The translations under genes were made by a program, and so were the position numbers. Shown piece by piece: positions 51,325 to 61,150 of a stretch of DNA of 64,000 nt (its first letter is position 1; the number at the start of each line of letters is the position of its first letter). The stretch is from Halorientalis marina (lineage in GTDB: Archaea > Halobacteriota > Halobacteria > Halobacteriales > Haloarculaceae), in the NCBI RefSeq assembly GCF_023028345.1, contig NZ_CP095487.1, positions 248,001 to 312,000 of the forward strand, written 5' to 3'. The notes beneath the pieces are model-generated. The model worked only from the letters and a program-made list of their open reading frames with translations, was not told the origin of the DNA and searched no databases.

Positions 51325-53286
51325 ATGACCGAGCAGACAGACGGACCGACGACGCCTCGCTCCCGGACGGGCGACTGGGGGCGAACGCTCCGTGAGTTCG
51401 TCAGGTACGTCCCGAGCGGTGAAACCATTCCCGACGAGACGTGGCGGAGCCGTCACCGCAACGTCGTCGTCCTCGTGCTTGCACACGTTCCACTGCTGCT
51501 CGCACTCGGGCTGTACGAGGGGACGGAGTCGACGGTCACGGGCGCGATGATCCCCACGATTCCGCTGCCTGCGGTGCTGTTCGAGCTCGGGATTATCGCG
51601 ACCTTCGCCGGACTCGCGACGATCTCCCGGTTTCCGCGTCGCGTCCGGACGATTCTCGCCGTAACCGGGCTGCTGTTTTGCTCCGGCGTCCTCGTCCACT
51701 TCTCGGGCGGGTACATCGAGGCCCACTTTCACTTCTTCGTCGCGATGGCCGTCGTCGCGGTCTACGAGGACTGGCTCCCCTTCGCGTTCGGCATCGGGTA
51801 CGTCGTCGTCACCCACGGCGTGTTCGGGATGATCGACCCGAGCCGTGTCTACAACCACACCGCCGCGATCAACCGGCCGTGGGTGTGGGGCGTCGTCCAC
51901 GGCGTGTTCGTCACGGGACTGGCCGTCGCGCTGATGAGCAACTGGTACTCCACGGAGAAATCCCGGGAGAAATCCCGACAGCGCCTCGAAGAGGCCCGAG
52001 AGAAGGCCGCGGAGGTCGAGGACCTCGAACGGAAGCAGGCCGAGATCGAGCGGGCGAAGGCCGAGGCCGAGGAGATGAAAGCCGACGCCGAAGCACGGAA
52101 ACAGGAGGCCGAGCGGTTGAACCGCCAGCTCGAAACCACGGCCGACGACTACAGCGCCACGATGGCGCGGGCGGCCGACGGCGACCTCACCGCCCGGCTG
52201 GACCCCGACGCCGAGAGCGAGGCGATGGCCCGGGTCGCGACGGCGTTCAACGACATGATGGACGAGACGGAGGCGGCGATGGGGGAGATCCAGTCGTTCG
52301 CCGTCGACGTGGCGGCGGCCTGTGAGGAGGCAGACGCCGGAACCACGAAGGCGGAGACGGCCAGCGAGCGACTGCGTACGTCGGTCACCGATATCGCCGA
52401 CGGTGCGGCCGAACAGCGGTCGATGCTGGAGGAAGTCTCCGACGAGATGACGGAGCTGTCGGCGACCGTCGAGGAAGTGGCGGCGTCGGCCGAGACCGTC
52501 GCCCGGACCTCACACGAGACCGCCGAGGTCGCGGAGGCGGGTGAGACGACCGCCGAGGCGGCCATCGACGACGCGCGACAGGCGCGGGCCGCGGTCAGCA
52601 CGACCGTCGACCACCTCGAGACCCTCGAAGCGCGGATGGACCGCATCGACGAGATCGTCGACCTCATCGGCGATATCGCCGAGCAGACGAACATCCTCGC
52701 GCTGAACGCCAGCATCGAGGCCGCCCGTGCCGGCGACGGGGCGGCCGGTGCGGACGGCGACGGGTTCGCCGTCGTCGCCAGCGAGGTCAAGAACCTGGCC
52801 GAGGAGACCCGGCAGTCGGCGACCGAGATCGAGGACCTCATCGCGGAGACACGAGAGCAGACGGGGACGACGGCCGAGGAGGCCCGGACCGCCGAGCGCC
52901 ACATGGAGGACGGCGTCGCGGCCGTCGAGGACGTGTTGGACGCGCTCTCGCAGGTCCGAGAGAACGTCGCCGACGCCGACAGCGGCGTCCAGGAGATCAG
53001 CGAGGCGACCGACGACCAGGCCGCGAGTACCGAAGAGGCCGTCTCCATGGTCGAGGAGGTCGCCGAGATCAGTCGGGCGACCGACGACGAGACGGAGGCG
53101 GTGTCGACGACCGCCACCGAGCAGGCCGCGTCCGTGTCACGGGTCACCGAGAGCGTCGCGTCGCTCGCCGACCAGACCGACCGCCTCCGGTCGCTGCTCG
53201 CGTCCTTCGAGGTGAGCGAGGGCGGGCATGCATCGACCGCTCCCGACGCCGGCGCCGCCGTCCGGGACGGCGGACGGCCCGACTGA
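51325..53286 (+). CDS. membrane methyl-accepting chemotaxis transducer
   Basis: 653 residues. About six membrane helices lie in residues 50-215, including [23 protein letters not shown], a His-rich membrane segment seen in other sensors. Then a heptad-rich coiled coil (about 215-275), a HAMP-like region, and an MCP signalling domain (about 380-620) with the hairpin tip [19 protein letters not shown] and [13 protein letters not shown]. It relays a membrane or redox signal to CheA. It has no extracellular ligand domain, so the stimulus is probably sensed within the membrane. No che genes are nearby. Confidence 0.9.
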   Translation: MTEQTDGPTTPRSRTGDWGRTLREFVRYVPSGETIPDETWRSRHRNVVVLVLAHVPLLLALGLYEGTESTVTGAMIPTIPLPAVLFELGIIATFAGLATISRFPRRVRTILAVTGLLFCSGVLVHFSGGYIEAHFHFFVAMAVVAVYEDWLPFAFGIGYVVVTHGVFGMIDPSRVYNHTAAINRPWVWGVVHGVFVTGLAVALMSNWYSTEKSREKSRQRLEEAREKAAEVEDLERKQAEIERAKAEAEEMKADAEARKQEAERLNRQLETTADDYSATMARAADGDLTARLDPDAESEAMARVATAFNDMMDETEAAMGEIQSFAVDVAAACEEADAGTTKAETASERLRTSVTDIADGAAEQRSMLEEVSDEMTELSATVEEVAASAETVARTSHETAEVAEAGETTAEAAIDDARQARAAVSTTVDHLETLEARMDRIDEIVDLIGDIAEQTNILALNASIEAARAGDGAAGADGDGFAVVASEVKNLAEETRQSATEIEDLIAETREQTGTTAEEARTAERHMEDGVAAVEDVLDALSQVRENVADADSGVQEISEATDDQAASTEEAVSMVEEVAEISRATDDETEAVSTTATEQAASVSRVTESVASLADQTDRLRSLLASFEVSEGGHASTAPDAGAAVRDGGRPD

Positions 53287-53321
53287 CTCCCCGTTTCGCG
53301 TCCGGTCGGTCACGCTGCCCG

Positions 53322-54662
53322 CTACAGCGCTTCCTTGTACGCTTCCAGCGTCTCCTCGACGTCGTCCTCGGTGTGGGCGTACGTGACGAACTGGGACTCG
53401 AACTGGTTCTGGGAGAGGAACACGCCCCGTTCTTTCATCTTCGGCCAGAAGACGCGGCGCCAGCGGTCGGTCTCGCCGGCGGCCACGTCGGCGGCGTTCT
53501 TCGGGCAGTAGTCGTACCGGGGGCAGGCCTCGCGCTGGCTACACCCGCCCTCGCAGTGACCCTCGAAGTCGTCGGGACCCTCGCGTGTGAAGAGCAGTTT
53601 GAACATCCCGTCGGTGCCGGTGACGGTGTACTGGGGGGCCTGGTCCTGGACGATCTCCTGGAGCCCGCGCCGGAGCTGCTGGCCGAGCCCGTGGACGTGG
53701 TCGTACACGTCGTTCTCGGCGGCGTAGCGCAGGGATTCGAGCCCGGCGGCCATCGTGACCGGGTGGCCCGAGAAGGTGCCGGCCTGGAACACGTCCCCGG
53801 AGGGCGTGAAGTGTTCGACGAGTTCGGCGGGGCCGCCGATGGCACCGACGGGGAAGCCGCCGCCGATGAGCTTCCCGAAGGTGGTGAGGTCCGGTTCGAC
53901 GTCGTACTTCGACTGGGCACAGCCCAGCCCGCCGACGCGGAAACCGGTGATGACCTCGTCCCACATCAGCAGGGCGTCGTGGTCGTCACAGAGGTCCCGG
54001 AGGGTGTCGTGGTAGCCGTCGACGGGCTCGACGATGCCCGTGTTCGCGAGGATCGGTTCGACGAGCACGCCCGCGATGTCGTCGCCGTGTTCCTCGAAGA
54101 CCGTGTGGGCCGCGCCCTCGTCGTTGAACGGGACCGCGAGCGTGTGCTCCACGAAGGAATCCGGGATGCCCGGGCTGGAGGGGCTCGTGTGGTCGTATTT
54201 CCCCTCGACCAGCGTCGTCTCCTGGGCGCCGTGGTACCCCCCCTGCATGACGACTATCTTGTCGTTGCCCGTGTACGCGCGGGCGAGCCGGCAGGCCGAG
54301 ACGGTGGCCTCGGTGCCGGAGTTGACGAAGCGGAGCATCTCGACGCTCGGGACGTGCCGGGCGACGAACTCCGCCTGTTCGACCTCGATTTCGGTGGGCA
54401 TCCCGTACATCGGGCCCTCGCTGACGTGGGACTGGACGGCGGCCTCCACCGGCTGTGGGAGGTCGTGGCCGTACAGCAACGGGCCGAGCCCCATCACCCA
54501 GTCGATGTAGCGGTCGCCGTCGGCGTCGACGACGTGGCCGCCGTCCCCGCGCTGGATGAAGGGGGGGTAGGGTTCGATGGCGGCGCGGACCGCCGAGTTG
54601 ACGCCGCCGGGCAACACCGACAGCGCCCGGTCGTACAGGTCTCGCGAGTGCTCGTCGCTCAT
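53322..54662 (-). CDS. hemL: glutamate-1-semialdehyde 2,1-aminomutase with Cys-rich insert
   Basis: 446 residues. PLP-binding Lys in [18 protein letters not shown] near residue 265, and [11 protein letters not shown] at the N-terminus. It makes 5-aminolevulinate for tetrapyrroles (haem, sirohaem, cobalamin). Near residues 365-388 is CX3CX5CX5C (CEGGC...CPRYDYC), four Cys in an added segment before the C-terminal domain, which could bind zinc or an Fe-S cluster. Confidence 0.95.
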   Translation of the reverse strand: MSDEHSRDLYDRALSVLPGGVNSAVRAAIEPYPPFIQRGDGGHVVDADGDRYIDWVMGLGPLLYGHDLPQPVEAAVQSHVSEGPMYGMPTEIEVEQAEFVARHVPSVEMLRFVNSGTEATVSACRLARAYTGNDKIVVMQGGYHGAQETTLVEGKYDHTSPSSPGIPDSFVEHTLAVPFNDEGAAHTVFEEHGDDIAGVLVEPILANTGIVEPVDGYHDTLRDLCDDHDALLMWDEVITGFRVGGLGCAQSKYDVEPDLTTFGKLIGGGFPVGAIGGPAELVEHFTPSGDVFQAGTFSGHPVTMAAGLESLRYAAENDVYDHVHGLGQQLRRGLQEIVQDQAPQYTVTGTDGMFKLLFTREGPDDFEGHCEGGCSQREACPRYDYCPKNAADVAAGETDRWRRVFWPKMKERGVFLSQNQFESQFVTYAHTEDDVEETLEAYKEAL

Positions 54663-55020
54663 ACCACGCGGTTGGAACGCCCGAACAAAAGGGTTGACTC
54701 ACCGGCTGTCCGTCTCGCCGCCCCGTCGCTGGCGCGCGCCGCCTCGGGTGCGCGGCCGGCCCACGGCCCTCCGCGCGCCCGGCCGTCGCGGCGGAACTGA
54801 ACGCGCGTCCCGTCGAACGGCGAATTATCCGACGAATTACATCCTTAAGGCGATAGTATCTCATTGTAAACCCGCCGTTCGTCTACCAGTAGCGCATGGA
54901 AATTGAATATAACAAAGGAAGGGGTTTTCAGCGTGCGAGTTTGTTTTCCTATATGATGAAATTCAGTACGGTATGGCTGGAAAACGGGGCAGAACCAGCC
55001 AAACGTCGACTATTTCCTCG
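54663..55020. other. intergenic region between hemL and the nitrate reductase gene
   Basis: The left part (54700-54800) is GC-rich and featureless. The right part is A/T-rich (ATTGAATATAACAAAGG near 54900; TTTTCCTATATGATG near 54950) and most likely holds the promoter of the nitrate reductase gene. I see no gene here. Confidence 0.5.
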
Positions 55021-55028
55021 GGAGGTGA
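55021..55028 (+). promoter_or_regulatory. Shine-Dalgarno site of the nitrate reductase gene
   Basis: GGAGGTGA ends 4 nt before the ATG at 55033. It decides that start over the in-frame ATG at 54973, and is notable in a window where most genes look leaderless. Confidence 0.75.
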
Positions 55029-55032
55029 ACGC

Positions 55033-57168
55033 ATGAGCGACTGGACGCCGACGACGTGTATGCGGTGTGCGGTCGGCTGTGGGCATATGCAACTCGGCGT
55101 CGACGATGGCTACGGGATCGACGCGGTCCGAGGCAACGCCTCACATCCCGTTTCGCAGGGGATGGCCTGTGGCCGCGGCATCGAGGAGAGCAGCGACCCG
55201 GGTGGGGAGTGGCTCTCCCGGCCGCTCGTCCGGAAGGGCGGCGAGCTGGTCGAGACCTCCTGGCCCGAGGCGCTCGACCGGATCGAGGCGGAACTCGGCC
55301 CGCTGATCGAGACCGACCCCGACTCGGTCGCCGTCCTCGGCAGCGGCCAGCAGACCAACGAGGCCGCGTACGCGCTGGGCAAACTCGCCCGCGGCGGCAT
55401 CGGGACGCGCAACTACGACGCCAACACCACGCTCTGTATGGCGAGTGCGGTGACGGCCTACTACGACGCCTTCGGGAGCGACGCGCCGCCGTGTACCTAC
55501 GAGGACATCCCGGACGCCCGGACCCACGTCGTCTGGGGCGCGAACCCCGCGGCTGCCCATCCGGTCCTCCACCGGTGGATTCGGGGGAGTGCGACCGACG
55601 ACGACAGCCGGCTGGTCGTCGTCGACCCGGTCCGGACCGCCACCGCGGAGTCGGCCCACCGCCACGTCCAGCTCGACCCCGGCGGCGACCTCGCGCTGGC
55701 ACGCGCCATCCTCGCCCGCATCGTCGGCACCGGCGACATCGACCGCGACTTCGTCCACCGCGCGACGGAGGGGTTCGACGACCTCGTCTCCGGGCTCCCG
55801 CCGGCCGACGCCGCCGCCCGCGAGGCGGGCGTCTCTCCCACCACCGTCGAGTACCTCGCGGACGTGTTCACCGACCGAACCCTCGTCTACTGGGGCATGG
55901 GCGTCAACCAGAGCGTCCGCGGCACCGCGACCTCGCGGGCACTCATCGACCTCTGTCTCGCCACGGGGAACCTCCGGCCCGGGAGCGGCCCCTTCTCGCT
56001 GACCGGCCAGGCCAACTCGATGGGCACCCGCGTCGTCTCCTCGAAGGGAACGTGGCCGGGCCACCGCCCGTTCGAGGCCCCCGCCCACCGCGAGACCGTC
56101 GCCGACGCCTGGGACGTGCCCGTCGACCGCCTCCCCGACGATACCGGCCCCGGGCCGGTCGGCATCGTCGACGCCATCGACGGCGACGCCGACAGCACGG
56201 TCGAGGCCGTCTACGCCGTCGCGACGAATCCGGCCGCCGGCCTCCCGGACGCCGGCGCGGCGACGGCGAAACTCGAAGACATCTTCCTGATCGCCCAGGA
56301 CGTCTTCCACACGGAGACGACCGACATCGCCGACGTGGTGCTCCCGGCGATCACCTGGGGCGAGACCGAGGGAACCGTCATCAACATGGAGCGGACGATC
56401 TCGCGGGTGCAGGCCGCGACCGACACGCCCGACGGCGTCCGCTCGGACCTGGACATCATCGCCGCCGTCGCGAACCGGCTCCGTCCCGGCGTCCTGCCGG
56501 ACCCGCCGGTCGACCCCGCGGCGATCTTCGACGAGTTCGCCGCCCTGACCGCGGGAACCCCCGCGGACTGCTCGGGGATCGACTACGACCGACTGGACGG
56601 GGAACTGGCCGTCCGCTGGCCCGCGCCCGACGCGTCGGTCGAGGGCGGCTACCGCTACCACGAGACCGACGACGGGACCGACCGGTGGACGTTCGAGACC
56701 GACACCGGCCGGGCGAAGTTCTCCGCGCCCGACGCCGGCGACGGCGACCTGCCGGAACTGACCGACGAGGACTACCCGCTCACGCTGACGACGGCCCGCG
56801 AGGCCGACGGCTACAACACGGGTATCCGCTCGCGGTCGGTGTCCGACCCCGACCCGACCCGGGCCCGGGTGCATCCGGCGACGCTCTCCGAGCGGTTCGG
56901 GAGCGCCACCGACGCGGAGTTCGTCCGCGTCGAATCGCGGCGCGGCGCCCTCGCCGCTCGCGTCGAGGCCGACCCGACCGTCCCACAGGGGATGGTCTGG
57001 CTCCCCATCCACCATCCCGACACCAACGACCTGACCGTGCCCGCGACCGACCCGCAGTCCGACGAACCGAACTACAAGCAGTGTGCCGTCCGCATCGAAC
57101 CCGTCGACGCCGAGGAGTCGCTGGTCGAACACGTACACGACCCCCGTGAGGAGGAACTGGAAGCGTGA
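55033..57168 (+). CDS. nasA: assimilatory nitrate reductase (molybdopterin oxidoreductase)
   Basis: 711 residues. [4Fe-4S] motif CMRCAVGC (9-16) with a fourth Cys in GMACGRG. Molybdopterin domains include GSGQQTNEAAYALGKLARGGIG, WGANPAAAHPVLHRWI and the C-terminal TTAREADGYNTGIRSRSV. No Tat signal, so cytoplasmic and assimilatory: nitrate to nitrite using ferredoxin. It precedes mobA and nirA on the same strand, giving a coherent assimilation locus. The start is set by the Shine-Dalgarno site at 55021. Confidence 0.9.
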   Translation: MSDWTPTTCMRCAVGCGHMQLGVDDGYGIDAVRGNASHPVSQGMACGRGIEESSDPGGEWLSRPLVRKGGELVETSWPEALDRIEAELGPLIETDPDSVAVLGSGQQTNEAAYALGKLARGGIGTRNYDANTTLCMASAVTAYYDAFGSDAPPCTYEDIPDARTHVVWGANPAAAHPVLHRWIRGSATDDDSRLVVVDPVRTATAESAHRHVQLDPGGDLALARAILARIVGTGDIDRDFVHRATEGFDDLVSGLPPADAAAREAGVSPTTVEYLADVFTDRTLVYWGMGVNQSVRGTATSRALIDLCLATGNLRPGSGPFSLTGQANSMGTRVVSSKGTWPGHRPFEAPAHRETVADAWDVPVDRLPDDTGPGPVGIVDAIDGDADSTVEAVYAVATNPAAGLPDAGAATAKLEDIFLIAQDVFHTETTDIADVVLPAITWGETEGTVINMERTISRVQAATDTPDGVRSDLDIIAAVANRLRPGVLPDPPVDPAAIFDEFAALTAGTPADCSGIDYDRLDGELAVRWPAPDASVEGGYRYHETDDGTDRWTFETDTGRAKFSAPDAGDGDLPELTDEDYPLTLTTAREADGYNTGIRSRSVSDPDPTRARVHPATLSERFGSATDAEFVRVESRRGALAARVEADPTVPQGMVWLPIHHPDTNDLTVPATDPQSDEPNYKQCAVRIEPVDAEESLVEHVHDPREEELEA

Positions 57169-57211
57169 ACCGGACGACGTGGCGGACGCCGCCGGTCAGT
57201 GACGACTGACG

Positions 57212-57853
57212 ATGGCCGGCGTATCCGCCGTCCTCGTCGCGGGCGGGCGCTCGATCCGCTTCGGCGACTGCGAGAAGGCCCTGGCACCCGTCGACGGGAC
57301 ACCGATGCTCCGCCACGTCGCCGACCGGGTCGCGTCGACGGTCGACGAACTCGTCGTGAACTGCCGCCGGGAGCAACGCGAGGCCTTCGCTGCGGCCCTG
57401 GACGGCCACGAACCACGGTTCGCCGTCGATCCCGTCCCCGACCAGGGGCCGGTCGCCGGCCTCCGGACCGGCCTGCGGGTCGCCGCCGGCCGCCGTGCCG
57501 TCGCGCTCGCCTGTGACCTGCCGTTCGTCGAGCAGTCGCTCTTCGAGCATCTGTTCGGCCGTGCACGCGCGACCGGCGCGGCCGCCGTCGTCCCGCTCGC
57601 CGAGGGCCGACCCCAGCCGCTGGCCGCCGTCTACGACGTGCGCGCCGCACGCACCGCGTGCACGCGCGTCCTCGACCGCGGCGACACGCGACTCGGGGCG
57701 ATCCTCGACGACCTCACCGTCGTCACCGTCGACGAACCGACCGTCACCGAACTCGCGTCGGCGCGGGCGCTCGCGAACGTCAACACACTCGCCGACCTCG
57801 CCGATGTCGACACCGACCGCGCCGATGGTGACGCCGCCAACACCCCGCTCTGA
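57212..57853 (+). CDS. mobA: molybdenum cofactor guanylyltransferase
   Basis: 213 residues. Nucleotidyltransferase loop LVAGGRSIRFGDCEKAL (residues about 8-24), DQGPVAGLRTGL and LACDLPFV. Converts Mo-molybdopterin to the guanine dinucleotide form needed by the nitrate reductase encoded 43 nt upstream. Loop Gly-Arg residues are conserved although the classical GxxRRMG reads GRSIRFG. Confidence 0.88.
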   Translation: MAGVSAVLVAGGRSIRFGDCEKALAPVDGTPMLRHVADRVASTVDELVVNCRREQREAFAAALDGHEPRFAVDPVPDQGPVAGLRTGLRVAAGRRAVALACDLPFVEQSLFEHLFGRARATGAAAVVPLAEGRPQPLAAVYDVRAARTACTRVLDRGDTRLGAILDDLTVVTVDEPTVTELASARALANVNTLADLADVDTDRADGDAANTPL

Positions 57854-58078
57854 CCGTGACCCTCCGTCTTCGCGTCGAGACGACCGTTCACCGTATGGGG
57901 AAAACCGCCCTCCTGTTGGCTACCTGTTCTCCAGGAGTGAGCGAACGTCCGGTACTTCGGAGAAAGTTACGATTATTTTAATGAGTGGCGTTATGCAGAT
58001 GGCTATCGACTAGTCTCACGTGAAAGGCTGGTCGTACGTTTCGGATTCGCGGCCAGAACGTGACGGACATCGATAACC
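57854..58078. promoter_or_regulatory. nirA upstream region
   Basis: GATTATTTTAATG (57971-57983) is the best TATA candidate; it would give a leader of roughly 70 nt before nirA. No nos motif. This suggests nirA has a promoter separate from nasA-mobA. Confidence 0.5.
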
Positions 58079-59896
58079 ATGCCACACGAGAAAGAAGGTA
58101 TCAAATCGGAGTTGTACGGCGACGAAGTACGCGAGAAGATCATCGAGTTCGCGGAGCGCGGCTGGGACTCGATCCCGGAGGCGGAACGCGCCGAGTGGTT
58201 CACCCGGTTCAAGTTCTGGGGCGTGTTCCACCAGCGGTCGGGCCAGGAGAGCTACTTCATGCTGCGGCTGACCAACTGCGGGGGCATCCTCGAACCGGGC
58301 CAGCTGCGGGCCATCGGCGAGGTCGCCCGCGAGTACGCGACCGGTCCCGCCGCCAACCCCGAGTTCGGCAACGGCTTCATCGACCTGACGACCCGGCAGT
58401 CCATCCAGCTCCACTGGCTGAAACTGGAGGATATCCCCGAAATCTGGGACAAGCTGGAATCGGTCGGCGTCACCTCCCGCTCGGCGGGCGGGGACACGAT
58501 GCGCAACATCTCCGGCTGTCCGGTCGCCGGGAAGGACGCGGGCGAGTACGTCGAGACCCGGCCCCTGCTCGAGAAACTGCAGGCGGACCTCCGCGGTGAC
58601 GACGCCCTGGCGAACATGCCCCGGAAGTTCAACATCAGCGTCACGGGCTGTCGCGAGGGCTGTGCGCAGGACTCCATCAACGATATCGGCCTCGAACCCG
58701 CACACCGGTTCATCGACACCGACGAGCAAAGCTCGTCGAGCGACCAGGACTCGATGAGTCCTGGTAACGGCGAGGAACTCACGGGGTTCAACGTCCGCGT
58801 CGGCGGCGGACTCGGCGGCCGCGAACCGCGCGAGGCCCGGCCGCTCGACATCTTCGTCACGCCGGGGAACGCCTACGACCTCGTGCGGTCGTTCGTCGAA
58901 CTCTACCACGAGGAGGGCAACCGCGAGAACCGACAGCAGAACCGCGCGCGCTTCTTCGTCGACGAGTGGGGGACCGAGGACATCCGCGAGGCCCTCGACG
59001 AGCGGACGGACTTCGAGCTGAAACACGCCGGGACGGACTTCCGCGGCGAGTACTCCTACAACGCGGGGAAGCCACCGAGCGAGGGCGAGGCCGACCACGT
59101 CGGCGTTCACGAGCAGAAAGACGGGCGCAACTACGTCGGGTTGAGCGTCCCGGTCGGCCGGCTGACCGCCGACGAGGCAGTCGAACTCGCCGACCTCGCG
59201 GCGGAGTACGGCTCCGGCGAAGTCCGCTTGACCCGCCGGCAGAACCCCCTCGTCATGGACGTGCCCGACGAGAACCTCGACGCCCTGCTCGCCGCGGACC
59301 TGCTGGAGACACACGAGCCGGAACCGAACCCCTTCCAGCGCGGTGCCATCGCCTGTACGGGGACGGAGTTCTGCTCGCTGGCGCTGACCGAGACGAAAGC
59401 CCGGATGGCGCGGATGCTGCGCTGGCTCCGTGACAACGTCGACCTGCCCGACGACGTGGAGAACATCCACATCCACTACTCGGGCTGTACGGCAGACTGT
59501 GGGCAGGCGATGACCGCCGACATCGGCCTCCAGGGGATGCGCGCCCGGAAGGACGGCGAGATGGTCGAGGCGCTGGACATCGGCGTCGGCGGCGGTATCG
59601 GCGAGGAGCCCTCCTTCGTCGACTGGCTCCACCAGCGGGTCCCCGCGGACGAGGCCCCCGGTGCGATCCGGAACCTGATGCACGCCTTCGCCGCGCTCCG
59701 CGAGGAGGGACAGTCCTTCCGCGAGTGGGTCGATGCGACCGGCCAGGAGAACCTCATCACGCTGGCCGAACCCGAGGAGACCGACTACACCGACGAGTAC
59801 CTCACCGACGCCAAACAGTCCTGGTACCCTTTCGACGAGGGGGAGAGTCCCGCACCCACTGCACCCGACGGGACCCCCCTCTCGGCCGATGACTGA
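58079..59896 (+). CDS. nirA: ferredoxin-nitrite reductase (sirohaem, 4Fe-4S)
   Basis: 605 residues. Two nitrite/sulfite reductase half-domains; sirohaem/[4Fe-4S] ligands CTGTEFC (about 426-432) and GCTADCG (about 470-474), and an earlier VTGCREGCAQD. Six-electron reduction of nitrite to ammonium with ferredoxin. A sulfite reductase is a less likely alternative given the neighbours nasA, mobA, glnK and amt. A Ser/Asp-rich loop near residues 215-232 is encoded by two perfect hairpins (58720-58765). Confidence 0.92.
   Translation: MPHEKEGIKSELYGDEVREKIIEFAERGWDSIPEAERAEWFTRFKFWGVFHQRSGQESYFMLRLTNCGGILEPGQLRAIGEVAREYATGPAANPEFGNGFIDLTTRQSIQLHWLKLEDIPEIWDKLESVGVTSRSAGGDTMRNISGCPVAGKDAGEYVETRPLLEKLQADLRGDDALANMPRKFNISVTGCREGCAQDSINDIGLEPAHRFIDTDEQSSSSDQDSMSPGNGEELTGFNVRVGGGLGGREPREARPLDIFVTPGNAYDLVRSFVELYHEEGNRENRQQNRARFFVDEWGTEDIREALDERTDFELKHAGTDFRGEYSYNAGKPPSEGEADHVGVHEQKDGRNYVGLSVPVGRLTADEAVELADLAAEYGSGEVRLTRRQNPLVMDVPDENLDALLAADLLETHEPEPNPFQRGAIACTGTEFCSLALTETKARMARMLRWLRDNVDLPDDVENIHIHYSGCTADCGQAMTADIGLQGMRARKDGEMVEALDIGVGGGIGEEPSFVDWLHQRVPADEAPGAIRNLMHAFAALREEGQSFREWVDATGQENLITLAEPEETDYTDEYLTDAKQSWYPFDEGESPAPTAPDGTPLSADD
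58720..58765. repeat. pair of perfect hairpins inside nirA
   Basis: CGACGAGC-AAA-GCTCGTCG (58720-58738) and ACCAGGACTC-GAT-GAGTCCTGGT (58743-58765): 8-bp and 10-bp stems with 3-nt loops, four bases apart, in frame. They encode a low-complexity Ser-rich loop. Confidence 0.75.
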
Positions 59897-60248
59897 ATCG
59901 ACCGATCGGTCGGCCGCCGAGGCCGAGACACGCGGCAGTGACGCCACGCCGCCACAGGCCGCCGCCGACGTGGCGCCCGAACTCGTCTTCGACTCCTCCT
60001 GACCGGCGTCGCCACCGCCCGCGCTCTCCGCGGTCGGGTATCTCGCTGGCCCGGTTCGGCCGCTCCCGCGACCGGGCCGGTGGCGCTGCCGGCGCCGTCA
60101 CCGCGACGGGAACGCGATCGCGACCGGTGGCGAGGGCGACACTCAAAAACACGACGCGGTGAAGGCGCTCCGGAGCGCGCTGGCGAACGCGCCCGGCGCG
60201 GAGATCGTCACGGCGGGTCGGGACTGGGGACCGGAGAGCGGGGACTGA
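59889..60248 (+). pseudogene. interrupted small gene downstream of nirA
   Basis: ATG at 59889 overlaps the nirA stop by 8 nt (ATGACTGA) and opens a 37-codon acidic frame ending at TGA 60000-60002. The same frame then stays open to 60248, and its end looks coding (acidic, ordered: DGNAIATGGEGDTQKHDAV, then ALANAPGAEIVTAGRDWG) but has no upstream start codon except a GTG at 60159. The middle (about 60060-60105) is Arg-rich in this frame and more protein-like in another frame. This suggests a decayed gene with a nonsense change and probably frameshifts. The family is not recognised. Confidence 0.5.
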
Positions 60249-60278
60249 TCGGACAACTGGCCCGAAAAAAGTCGGCGG

Positions 60279-60758
60279 CTACTCCGCGTCCTCGTCGTCC
60301 TCGTCCTCGACGCCGACGGGGAACTGGCCGTACTCCCGGACGGTGTCCAGGACGACGCTCGTGTTCGCGGCCCGCACGTCGGCGTCGGTGAGGAGGTCCT
60401 TGATCTTCCTGTTCATCTCCTCGGTCGTCGTGAACTTGCCGATGGCGACGATGTCGTGATCGCCGGTGACCTCGTAGACGCCGATCATGTGCTCGTGGTC
60501 CCGAAGGCGGTCGACGACGGGCCCGAGGCCGGTTCCCTCGACGCTGAGGTGGAACACGGCGGTCACGTCGTACCCGAGCGCGTCGTAGTCGACCGTCGGG
60601 ATGTACCCCTCGATGACGTCGTCCTCTTCGAGGGTCGCGAGCCGTTTCGAGACGGTCGTCGCGGCGACGCCGGTCTCGGCGGCGATGTCACGGGCGCTCG
60701 CGCGGCCGTTGCCCAGCAACGCGTTCACGATCCGTCGATCTGTATCGTCGATATCCAT
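60279..60758 (-). CDS. Lrp/AsnC family transcription regulator
   Basis: 159 residues. N-terminal HTH (DDTDRRIVNALLGNGRASARDIAAETGVAATTVSKRLATLEEDDVIEGY) and C-terminal RAM ligand-binding domain (about 65-145). An acidic tail ends it. Located 26 nt downstream of glnK, so it is likely in the amt-glnK operon and may tune nitrogen genes in response to an amino acid. Confidence 0.9.
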   Translation of the reverse strand: MDIDDTDRRIVNALLGNGRASARDIAAETGVAATTVSKRLATLEEDDVIEGYIPTVDYDALGYDVTAVFHLSVEGTGLGPVVDRLRDHEHMIGVYEVTGDHDIVAIGKFTTTEEMNRKIKDLLTDADVRAANTSVVLDTVREYGQFPVGVEDEDDEDAE

Positions 60759-60784
60759 TGTGGGGGCGGCTGGGCGGGGGCGAG

Positions 60785-61150
60785 TCAGACCGCTTCGGGG
60801 CCTTCCTTGCCCGTGCGAATCTGGACGGCGTCATCGACGTCGATGACGAAGATTTTGCCGTCGCCCGGTTCGCCCGTGTGGGCGGCCTCCTCGATGGCAC
60901 CGACCACGTCGTCGGCCGGCACGTCCGCGACCACGCACTCGACTTTGACCTTCTCGTGGAGGTCGACGACGTACTCCTCCCCGCGCCACTGGCCCTTCTT
61001 GGTTGGCTGGCTGCCCCGGCCGCGGACGTTCGTCACCGTCAGCGAGGGCGCGCCGATCTCGGCGAGCCCCTTCTTCACGTCGGTGAGCTTGCCCGGGCGG
61101 ATGAACGCCTGAATCAGCTTGATGCCGCCCTCGTTGGGTTGGTCGCTCAT
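60785..61150 (-). CDS. glnK: nitrogen regulatory protein P-II
   Basis: 121 residues. [19 protein letters not shown], the T-loop region with Tyr in [16 protein letters not shown], and [25 protein letters not shown] (ATP-binding B loop). Binds ATP, ADP and 2-oxoglutarate and blocks the Amt channel in ammonium excess. Its ATG overlaps the amt stop (ATGA), the usual coupled arrangement. Confidence 0.95.
   Translation of the reverse strand: MSDQPNEGGIKLIQAFIRPGKLTDVKKGLAEIGAPSLTVTNVRGRGSQPTKKGQWRGEEYVVDLHEKVKVECVVADVPADDVVGAIEEAAHTGEPGDGKIFVIDVDDAVQIRTGKEGPEAV

Noticed and set aside
60000..60002. TGA as a selenocysteine codon
   Set aside because: No SECIS-like structure is evident and haloarchaea are not known to encode selenocysteine; decay explains the data better.
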